This document shows, piece by piece, positions 1 to 6,919 of a stretch of DNA of 64,000 nt (the first letter of the stretch is position 1; every line of letters starts with the position of its first letter). The stretch is from positions 186,001 through 250,000 of the forward strand of contig CANEZP010000002.1 in NCBI GenBank assembly GCA_947444305.1, written 5' to 3'. This DNA comes from Pseudobdellovibrionaceae bacterium (GTDB lineage Bacteria > Bdellovibrionota > Bdellovibrionia > Bdellovibrionales > UBA1609). The position numbers and the translations under genes were made by a program. The notes under the pieces are model-generated. The model was given only the letters and a program-made list of their open reading frames with translations, searched no databases and was not told the origin of the DNA.

Positions 1-1
1 A

Positions 2-121
2 AAGGCTTGGCAGATCGTGAAGGACTACGTGGACCTCAATCAGCTTGAGGCGGATGGGTTTATATCGCGGCGTGAGATTAAGACCTTGAAGGATCTGCGC
101 GATATTTTTTCGACCGGTTAG
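2..121 (+). CDS. C-terminal end of an unidentified protein (5' partial)
   Basis: An open frame enters from the left edge and ends at a TAG at 119-121, giving the last 39 residues of a protein. The tail is charged and looks helical (it contains DLNQLEADGFISRREI and ends IFSTG). No family can be named from so short a piece. Frame continuity with no earlier stop is the only evidence that it is coding. Confidence 0.5.
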   Translation, partial: KAWQIVKDYVDLNQLEADGFISRREIKTLKDLRDIFSTG

Positions 122-140
122 GTAGGGAGTTTGCAGGCCA

Positions 141-234
141 GATCAGATCGGATCAAATCAGATTAGCCGGCCGGATCAGTCTAGCCTGGGTTTGCCCGTC
201 AGATCAGTCCGGTTGGATCGCTCAGCTATAGATC
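141..234. repeat. GATC-dense intergenic stretch
   Basis: Seven GATC tetramers start at 141, 146, 151, 174, 202, 216 and 231, the first three only 5 nt apart. They lie between the end of the upstream gene and a small lipoprotein gene. GATC is the Dam methylation site and is self-complementary. The sequence shows the clustering only; any regulatory meaning is inference. Confidence 0.55.
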
Positions 235-263
235 GGTCGAGCGTTTCTAGATAAAATGTGCAG

Positions 264-650
264 ATGAGAAGATTTGAATTAAAAATTCTGTGGGTCTTTT
301 TATTCGTGGGGTGTGCCAATTTTTCGAAAGCACGCTTGAGCAACTTATCTGCGATCAAAGTGGGGCAGGCGCCGGCGGAGACCACTGCGGCCTTGGGCCA
401 ACCTTCAGAGAAGATAAAGAAGGGCGAGGCGGAGACCTGGTATTACGAGATCTATTCCGATGACAGCTCGCGCACCTATCCCTACAAAGCCGTGTTCCAG
501 AGCGGGAAGCTTAAAAGCTTCGAAGCCGATTATTCCCGCTCGGCCAAAAATCGCGAGCTCTGCCGGGAGCGTAAGCGCAGCGATCAAAGGTTCGTGCAGA
601 TCCACGGCGTCAACAACGCCGGTGAGGTTAAAGTCGATTGTGCCGACTAG
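264..650 (+). CDS. Small lipoprotein with a BamE/SmpA-like fold
   Basis: The 128-residue product starts with a short basic and hydrophobic segment ending in a lipobox (FVGC), so it should be exported and lipidated. The following part (AIKVGQAPAETTAALGQPSE, then a WYYEIYSDD strand) has the pattern of the BamE/SmpA/OmlA fold: a helix whose end reads as a ratio of lengths, LGxP, then beta strands. ATG 264 is preferred over an in-frame GTG at 258; neither has a strong ribosome binding site. It stands alone upstream of prfB. The family assignment rests on pattern only, and a role in outer-membrane protein assembly is possible but unproven. Confidence 0.7.
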   Translation: MRRFELKILWVFLFVGCANFSKARLSNLSAIKVGQAPAETTAALGQPSEKIKKGEAETWYYEIYSDDSSRTYPYKAVFQSGKLKSFEADYSRSAKNRELCRERKRSDQRFVQIHGVNNAGEVKVDCAD

Positions 651-699
651 GCGCACCCTCCGCTTGCCATCGCCGACGGCTCCGGCTTAGGATGCCTGC

Positions 700-1843
700 A
701 TGTCTGTAAGCACGCAAAGTTCCGAAACGAAGTCTGAGTTGATGAAGATGAAAGATAAAGTCTCCGAATTGCGGAGGTATCTTTGACATCGATATTAAAT
801 CGAAACGCCTCGAAGAACTAGAGCAAAAAGCGCAAGATCCCTCGATCTGGAACAATCACCAGCAGATGCAGAAGCTCAACCAGGAAAAGGTTTTGCTCGA
901 GCGTGCGGTCGCTGATTACAACGAACTCAATCAAAAAGTTGAAGACAACCTCGTGCTGCTCGAGATGGCGGTCGAGGCGCAAGACGAAGACAGCTTTAAA
1001 GAAGTAAAAGGCGATCTCGCGAACATCCGCGCTAGAATTGAAGATCTTGAACTAAAAAGTTTGTTGAACGGCGAGTTGGACGGGAACGGCGCTTACCTTT
1101 CGCTCCACGCGGGAGCGGGCGGGACCGAGTCGCAGGATTGGGCTTCCATCCTTTTACGGATGTACACGCGCTACGCCGAAAAACAGGGCTATAAGGTCGA
1201 AGTGCTGTCGATCAACGAAGGTGAAGAAGCAGGGATCAAGTCGGCCTCGCTGCTCATCCAAGGGCCTTACGCTTACGGAAATTTAAAAGCCGAATCCGGG
1301 GTCCACCGCCTGGTGCGCATCAGTCCGTTCGATTCGAACGCGCGCCGCCACACAAGTTTCGCCAGCGTACTCACCTGGCCCGAGATCAACGACGAAGTGA
1401 ACATCGACGTCAAAGACGAGGAAGTTCGAATCGACACCTACCGGTCGAGCGGGGCCGGCGGGCAGCACGTCAACAAAACCGATTCGGCGATTCGGATCAC
1501 GCACATTCCTACTGGGATTGTGGTCACCTGCCAAAACCAGCGCTCGCAACATGAAAATAGGGCTTTCGCTTGGAAGATGCTCAAAGCGCAACTTTACGAG
1601 CGCGAGATAGAAAAGCGCAAAGCAGACCTCAACGCCATCGCCGGCGAGAAAAAAGCGAACGAGTGGGGCTCGCAAATCCGCTCCTACGTTTTACATCCTT
1701 ACCAATTGGCCAAAGATCATCGCACCGAATTCGAAACCGGGAATCCCGCCGCCGTCCTCGATGGAGATTTAAGCGGGTTCATCCACGCATTTTTGCGCGA
1801 CAAAGCGCTTGAGGGCAAAGCGGCCGAGAAAGGCCCCGAGTGA
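700..1843 (+). CDS. prfB: Peptide chain release factor 2, made by programmed +1 frameshift
   Basis: RF2 reads UGA and UAA stops and triggers peptide release at the ribosome. A short zero frame runs from ATG 700 through 28 codons to a UGA at 784-786, and the rest of the protein continues in the +1 frame from 785. Together they give about 380 residues, close to the usual 365. The long frame carries SPF, the tripeptide specifying UGA (RISPFDSNARRHTSFA), and the GGQ catalytic loop (SSGAGGQHVNKTDSA). A start at internal ATG 866 would lose conserved N-terminal helices and ignore the frameshift signal. The last codon overlaps the GTG start of the next gene. Confidence 0.95.
773..787 (+). promoter_or_regulatory. 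prfB programmed +1 frameshift site
   Basis: The order is GGAGG (773-777), TAT, CTT (781-783), TGA (784-786), C. This is the classic autoregulatory layout: an internal Shine-Dalgarno element 3 nt before a slippery CUU followed by UGA C. When RF2 is scarce, termination at UGA is slow and ribosomes slip forward to make more RF2. Confidence 0.95.
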
Positions 1844-3060
1844 CCTCATGGTGGCTCGCGCTCCGTTATTTCGGAAGCTTTCGTCGCTTCTTCAATTTAT
1901 CGACGACGCTCGCCGTGCTCGGCATGGCGATCGGGGTTGCGAGTCTCGTGGTCAGCATGGCGGTGTTCAGCGGTTACGTATCAACGCTTGAAAAAACCGT
2001 CCAGGATGCCGTCGGGCATATCCTCATCATCAAACGCGGTAGCGCCGATCAGAACGAGATGCTTAAAGAGATTCAGCCGCTCGTCAAAGGCCGCAAAGCC
2101 GAGACGCCGTTTATCTACGTCGAAGCCATCCTCGCTCACAAAGGCAGGATCAACGGCGTAATCGTTGAGGGTGTCGATCTTTCAACCGTACATAAAGTTT
2201 TGAATTTAAAGGACCGGGTCATTGCCGGGACCTTCGACCTCGAACCGAACGGCAGCGCGGAACCTAACGTTTTGATCGGCAAGGGTATCGCCGCCAAATT
2301 CAATTTGAAAGTCGGCGACGTGTTTCGCATCGTCGTGCCGCTCTCGACCGAGTTTCAATCGGCGAGTTTCCGGCCTAAGCTCGGCAAATTTAAGGTGGCG
2401 GGCATCGTGAATTTTGGACGTTATGATTTTGACACGCGCTACGTCGTCATGTCGATCGCGCAGGTGCAAGATTTTGCCGAGATGGGAAAAAAGATCACCG
2501 GTTACCGCTTCAAGATCGACGATCCGTACGAGGCGCGCGCGATCAGCGCCGAAGTGGGCAATAAATTTGGCTCAGCCTATTGGTCACGCGATTGGCAAGA
2601 AGTGAACCGCAACCTATTCGAGGCCGCGAAGCTTGAGAAGGCCGTGTTGTTCGTCGTGCTCATGATCTTAGTTGTGGCGGCGGCGTTCAACATCGCGAAC
2701 ACTTTGTTCGTCAGCGTCGTGCAGCGCTACCGTGACATCTCGGTCTTAAAAACGCTCGGTGCAACCGACTCGTTCGTGCGCAGTATATTTACGGCGCAGG
2801 GGCTGATGGTCGGCGCGGTCGGTGCGTTCTTAGGCATCACCATCGGGTTAATCTTGTGCCGCTTGGTGGAGTGGGCGCAGGTGCGCTGGCAGCTCGTCCC
2901 GGCCGAAGTTTACAAATTGGATCACATTAATTTGGACGTGCAGTTCAGCGACTTATTGATTATCACCGGGGTCAGTTTAGCCGTCTGTTTTATCGCCACG
3001 CTGGTGCCGTCCCGCCGGGGCAGCCGCATTTCACCGGTCGAAGGTTTGAGGTACGAATGA
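1840..3060 (+). CDS. LolC/LolE-type lipoprotein-releasing permease
   Basis: This 406-residue inner-membrane protein has one N-terminal membrane segment (about residues 21-45), a large periplasmic domain, and three C-terminal segments of the FtsX/MacB type (about 265-400). That is the LolC/LolE layout, and the next gene is the LolD ATPase. LolCDE extracts outer-membrane lipoproteins from the inner membrane and hands them to LolA. The GTG start at 1840 overlaps the prfB stop (GTGA). Only one permease gene is present, so the complex may be a homodimer as in bacteria with LolF; I cannot tell C from E. The cluster further right carries a LolA-like gene of its own. Confidence 0.88.
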   Translation: MTSWWLALRYFGSFRRFFNLSTTLAVLGMAIGVASLVVSMAVFSGYVSTLEKTVQDAVGHILIIKRGSADQNEMLKEIQPLVKGRKAETPFIYVEAILAHKGRINGVIVEGVDLSTVHKVLNLKDRVIAGTFDLEPNGSAEPNVLIGKGIAAKFNLKVGDVFRIVVPLSTEFQSASFRPKLGKFKVAGIVNFGRYDFDTRYVVMSIAQVQDFAEMGKKITGYRFKIDDPYEARAISAEVGNKFGSAYWSRDWQEVNRNLFEAAKLEKAVLFVVLMILVVAAAFNIANTLFVSVVQRYRDISVLKTLGATDSFVRSIFTAQGLMVGAVGAFLGITIGLILCRLVEWAQVRWQLVPAEVYKLDHINLDVQFSDLLIITGVSLAVCFIATLVPSRRGSRISPVEGLRYE

Positions 3061-3710
3061 TTCGCGCATCGAAGATCGAAAAAAAATACGGCAGCCTCCA
3101 GATTTTGCGCGGCCTCGACTTCGAAGTCGTCCAGGGCGAAGCGGTTTGCATTCTCGGGTCGAGCGGGGCGGGTAAGTCGACCTTCTTGCACATCCTCGGC
3201 ACGCTTGACCGGCCGACCCGCGGCACGGTCACCTTCAACGGCGAAGATCTGTTTAACAAAAACGACGCCGAGCTTTCCAGTTTCCGCAGCCAAAAATTGG
3301 GTTTTGTATTTCAGTTTCATCATCTCTTGAGTGAATTTAACGCGCTCGAAAACACGATGATGCCCGGGCGTATCTCCGGCATGCCGGTGATCGAATGCAA
3401 ACAACGCGCGGCGAGCCTGCTTGATTATTTGGGCTTAAGCTCGCGCCTTACGCATTATCCATCGCAACTTTCGGGCGGCGAGCAACAGCGGGTGGCCATT
3501 GCTCGCGCGCTATTTCATAAGCCGGCGATGCTGCTGGCCGACGAGCCGACCGGAAATCTCGACAGCGAAAATTCGATGAAGATCCAAGATTTGTTTTTTC
3601 AGTTAAAGCACGAGATGGGCCTGACCCTCGTCGTGGTCACGCACGATCAAAGGTTCGCGACCCGCTTCCCGCGCTCGGTCAAGATGGCCGACGGGCAGTG
3701 GGTTTTCTAA
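3057..3710 (+). CDS. lolD: LolD-type lipoprotein-releasing ABC ATPase
   Basis: The 217-residue ATPase drives the adjacent permease, with which it shares an ATGA overlap. Visible motifs are Walker A (GSSGAGKST), the Q-loop region (VFQFHHLLSEFNALEN, very typical of LolD), the ABC signature (LSGGEQQRVAIARAL), Walker B (LLADEPTGNLD) and the switch histidine (VVVTHD). Length and motif spacing fit the LolD/MacB subfamily. No obvious terminator follows in the 136-nt gap. Confidence 0.92.
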   Translation: MIRASKIEKKYGSLQILRGLDFEVVQGEAVCILGSSGAGKSTFLHILGTLDRPTRGTVTFNGEDLFNKNDAELSSFRSQKLGFVFQFHHLLSEFNALENTMMPGRISGMPVIECKQRAASLLDYLGLSSRLTHYPSQLSGGEQQRVAIARALFHKPAMLLADEPTGNLDSENSMKIQDLFFQLKHEMGLTLVVVTHDQRFATRFPRSVKMADGQWVF

Positions 3711-3846
3711 ATAACGAAAATTTTTTCCGTATGACGTTCGAAAAGCAGCCGTAGCGCTTCGTTGCGACGGTAGAATGTTCCAGAACTCCCGCCGGACTTC
3801 CTGTCACGCCTCCTAAGGGCTAATTTGTCCGCAAGGGGGATTACTT

Positions 3847-4524
3847 ATGAAGCTATTAATGATTGCGCTCGCGCTATTTTCGCACACCGTATTTGCCGCG
3901 GGTGAAGTGGAGCTTTCGAAAGAATGTAAAACGAAACTTAGCGAAGAGGTGCTCAGTTCCGAAACCGCTTACCTCGCCGCGACCGGTGAGACGATTGCGC
4001 ATAAATTAAAGGCCGATGTTCAAATCAACTACTGGCCTGCGCGTGACAGCGTGAACATCGTCGTTCATGCCGAAGATCCCGCCGACGGGCGTTCGGTCGC
4101 CTACACGGCGACGGTTTTGAAAACGGAAGCGCGCGTTTGCGAGAATATCAAACTTGTTCGTAAAACCGCCGGTGCTTGCCGCTACTCCCGCCACCAAGGG
4201 CCGGAGTCGTTGACCGAAATCAAAGAGTTACGCTTCAAAGCGGGGCAAACCATCGATGGACGTGATCAGATCAGTGCCGTCGTCGAAGCGCAGTTGCGGC
4301 AGTTACTTGATGGACAAGATGGTTTAGAAACGATCGGAGCATTGATCGACGCCACCGACGATCACGAGGTGAGTACGGCCACCGTCACCTTGCCCGACGG
4401 CAAAGTGCTCGATTACTACGGGGCTTACGGCGGAGATAACCCGTACGGCGCATTTTTCAAGACGGGCGAGAATGTGAAGGTCGGCAGCAACAACGACGGA
4501 TCGGTTTGCATCGGCTACTTTTAG
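3847..4524 (+). CDS. Secreted protein of unknown function
   Basis: The 225-residue product has a clean signal peptide (MKLLMIALALFSHTVFAAG) and a good ribosome binding site (AAGGGGG) about 8 nt before ATG 3847. The mature part has a few cysteines, including ones in KECKTK and VCENIK and one near the C-terminus, which could form disulfides in the periplasm. It ends with a glycine- and tyrosine-rich stretch (YYGAYGGDNPYGAFF). I recognise no family. It sits alone between lolD and the transporter operon. Confidence 0.75.
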   Translation: MKLLMIALALFSHTVFAAGEVELSKECKTKLSEEVLSSETAYLAATGETIAHKLKADVQINYWPARDSVNIVVHAEDPADGRSVAYTATVLKTEARVCENIKLVRKTAGACRYSRHQGPESLTEIKELRFKAGQTIDGRDQISAVVEAQLRQLLDGQDGLETIGALIDATDDHEVSTATVTLPDGKVLDYYGAYGGDNPYGAFFKTGENVKVGSNNDGSVCIGYF

Positions 4525-4572
4525 TAAGCGAACGGGGTTTACGGTTGCGATTACGCCCGTCGTTGCATAAAG

Positions 4573-5322
4573 ATGGCGCTAGTGCTGGAAATAAAATCGC
4601 TTTCTAAAACCTACGGGGACTACCGCGCCCTAGGCCCGATCGACCTGAATCTCGAGACGGGCCAAACGTCGATCCTGCTGGGTTCAAGTGGTTCGGGTAA
4701 AAGCACGCTGCTGCGGGCGATCCTGGGCCTGATCAAAACCGACGAAGGCTCCATTCTATTTAACGGCGCGGCGGTGGCCGAGTGGTCGCCGCCCACGCGC
4801 GCGATGCGCATCGGTTACGTTCCGCAAGGCGGCAGTTTGTTTCCGCACATGACTTCGGCCGCGAATGCTTCGGTCGTGGCGCGCGCGATCGGTTGGGATA
4901 AGGCAAAGATCAAAAAACGCTTCGACGAAATCCTGCCGGTATTCTCGTTCGATGAGAGTTTGCTGCGCCGGCGCCCGCACCAATTGAGCGGCGGGCAAAG
5001 GCAAAGGGTTGCTTTGATGCGGGCGGCTTTCACCGATCCCGAATTGTTGTTGCTTGATGAACCGCTCGGCGCGCTTGATCCGCTCGTACGCGCCAGCCTG
5101 CAAGAAGAGTTAAAAGAAATTTTCTCGCGCCTTCGTAAAACCGTGATTTTTGTCACGCACGATATCGGCGAAGCCGCGTACCTCGGGGATCAAATCGTTT
5201 TAATGCACGAGGGCCGCGTCGTGCAGCACGGCTCGTTCAACGATCTACGCGAGCGACCGGCTTGCGAATTCGTCACGCGCTTTATGAACGCGCAAAGATT
5301 ATTCGCGCGGGAGGCGAAGTGA
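4573..5322 (+). CDS. Osmoprotectant (glycine betaine/choline-type) ABC transporter ATPase
   Basis: The 249-residue ATPase has Walker A (GSSGSGKST), the Q-loop (VPQGGSLFPHMT), the signature (LSGGQRQRVALMRAAF), Walker B (LLLLDEPLGALD) and the switch histidine (VTHDIGEAAYLGD). The Q-loop neighbourhood and the layout with the next gene fit the quaternary-amine uptake family (OpuC/OsmV). The usual C-terminal CBS pair is absent. Its stop overlaps the GTG start of the fused binding protein/permease, so the two form one importer. Confidence 0.87.
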   Translation: MALVLEIKSLSKTYGDYRALGPIDLNLETGQTSILLGSSGSGKSTLLRAILGLIKTDEGSILFNGAAVAEWSPPTRAMRIGYVPQGGSLFPHMTSAANASVVARAIGWDKAKIKKRFDEILPVFSFDESLLRRRPHQLSGGQRQRVALMRAAFTDPELLLLDEPLGALDPLVRASLQEELKEIFSRLRKTVIFVTHDIGEAAYLGDQIVLMHEGRVVQHGSFNDLRERPACEFVTRFMNAQRLFAREAK

Positions 5323-6815
5323 GCCCGGGCCTGAGCTTTCGCTCGCACATCCAAATCTTCGCGCTGATCGCCGCTACGTTGTTCGGCGGCTCCGCGAGCG
5401 CAAGCGCGGGCGAAGTGACCGTAGGCTCAAAGGCTTTTACCGAAGGCTACCTGCTCGGTGAACTTGCCGCGCAAACGCTCGAGGAAGCGGGATTCGCATC
5501 CGTCGCGCGAAAATTCGGCTTAGGCAACACCGGCGTCACGTTCGCGGCGCTCACGAGCGGTGAGATCGCGCTTTACCCCGAATACACGGGCACCATCAGC
5601 GAAGCGATCTTGCACGACCCGGCGCTGAAACGCTGGGAAGATCTGCGCGACAAATTAAAAGCGAAGGGCCTGGTCATCTCATCGCCTTTGGGTTTCAACA
5701 ACACCTACGCGCTGGCCGTGCGCCGGGAATATGCCGAGCGGCATCGGCTAAAAACGATCGGGGATTTGCGGGGGCTGGGCGCGCGGGCGGCTTTCAGTCA
5801 TGAATTTATCACGCGCGCCGACGGTCTGCCGGGCTTGTCGAAACGTTACGCACTTGATTTCGGTAAGGACAATCGCTCGCTCGAGCACGCGCTCGCTTTT
5901 CGTGCGCTAGAGGGTGGGCAGGCCGACGTGATCGACGTTTATTCCACCGACGCAAAGATTGAATCGATGGATCTAGTCGTGCTCGAAGACGATCTTAAAT
6001 ACTTTCCCGTTTACCAAGCGGTGTTTCTGGCGAGCGAAGAGTTCACCAAGCGCGAGCCGCGCGGGTGGGCGGCCCTCGAGGCGCTGAAGGGCTCGATCGA
6101 TGAGAAGACGATGCGCACCCTCAACGCCCGCGCCGAGATTTCGAAAGAAAGTTTTCAGCGCGTGATCGCGGCGCATCGCGGGCACGGCGAGCCGGCCGGC
6201 AACGTTGAAGGCAATCAATGGCGCGCAAAGATTTGGCGTCGAACTCAGGAGCATTTGTTTTTGGTGGGCGTGGCGTTGCTCGCGGCGGTACTTACGGGTG
6301 TTCCGCTAGGGATCTTATCGGCCAGGCGGAAGTGGCTCGGTCATATTTTGCTTGGTGGAGCTTCGGTAATTCAAACGGTGCCATCGTTGGCGCTGCTCTG
6401 TCTTTTGATTCCGGTGTTCGGGATCGGTCTGGTGCCGGCGATGGTTGCGCTTTATTTGTACAGTTTGCTGCCCGTGGTTTTGAATACGTTTGTCGGATTA
6501 CGTTCGGTCGACCGCCAATTCGTCGAGACCGCGCGCGCCCTTGGGCTCGGCCCCTGGCGCACGCTGACCTGGGTCGAACTTCCGCTCGCGGCCCGGGCCA
6601 TCGTCGCCGGCGTAAAAACCTCGGCGGTGATCGGGATCGGGACCGCGACGCTTGCCGCGTTGATCGGGGCGGGAGGTTACGGGGCTTTAATCGTCACGGG
6701 GCTCGCCATTAACGACGTGCCTACGATTTTAGCGGGAGCGGTGCCCGCGGCGGTTCTCGCGTTGATCGCGAATTTTGTTTTCATTTTGATCGAGAAGTTC
6801 GCGGTTCCACGCTAA
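5319..6815 (+). CDS. Osmoprotectant ABC transporter: substrate-binding protein fused to permease
   Basis: This 498-residue protein joins two parts. After a signal-like segment (LIAATLFGGSASASA) comes a periplasmic binding domain of the OpuAC/OsmF type (GSKAFTEGYLLGELAA; GNTGVTFAALTSGEIALYPE), to about residue 290. A short hydrophilic linker leads to a permease domain with five or six membrane segments and an EAA loop (ETARALGLGPWRTLTWVELP). The start chosen is GTG 5319, which forms GTGA with the upstream stop; the frame is open further upstream, but that would overlap the ATPase and bury the signal. Substrate is probably glycine betaine, choline or a similar compound. Binding domain first, permease second is the reverse of the better-known fusions. 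Confidence 0.88.
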   Translation: MSPGLSFRSHIQIFALIAATLFGGSASASAGEVTVGSKAFTEGYLLGELAAQTLEEAGFASVARKFGLGNTGVTFAALTSGEIALYPEYTGTISEAILHDPALKRWEDLRDKLKAKGLVISSPLGFNNTYALAVRREYAERHRLKTIGDLRGLGARAAFSHEFITRADGLPGLSKRYALDFGKDNRSLEHALAFRALEGGQADVIDVYSTDAKIESMDLVVLEDDLKYFPVYQAVFLASEEFTKREPRGWAALEALKGSIDEKTMRTLNARAEISKESFQRVIAAHRGHGEPAGNVEGNQWRAKIWRRTQEHLFLVGVALLAAVLTGVPLGILSARRKWLGHILLGGASVIQTVPSLALLCLLIPVFGIGLVPAMVALYLYSLLPVVLNTFVGLRSVDRQFVETARALGLGPWRTLTWVELPLAARAIVAGVKTSAVIGIGTATLAALIGAGGYGALIVTGLAINDVPTILAGAVPAAVLALIANFVFILIEKFAVPR

Positions 6816-6842
6816 TTTTGCGGCTAAGCGCATGATACAGCT

Positions 6843-6872
6843 TTGACTTTGGCGGCGGTTTTGGGCTAGTTT
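6843..6872 (+). promoter_or_regulatory. Possible sigma70-type promoter for bamA
   Basis: TTGACT (6843-6848) is followed 18 nt later by TAGTTT (6867-6872), inside the gap before bamA. The -35 matches consensus at five of six bases; the -10 is weak. This is a pattern match only. Confidence 0.35.
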
Positions 6873-6919
6873 TTCGAGTTAGAAAATAAGTGTTCAAAAC
6901 GACTTAGGAAATTCTGCTT

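Noticed and set aside
866-1843. prfB starting at internal ATG 866
   Set aside because: The conserved N-terminal helices and the frameshift signal lie upstream, so the gene starts at 700 with a +1 shift.
5262-6815. Longer version of the fused transporter starting at 5262
   Set aside because: It overlaps the ATPase by 61 nt and places 19 residues before the signal peptide; GTG 5319 forms a GTGA overlap.
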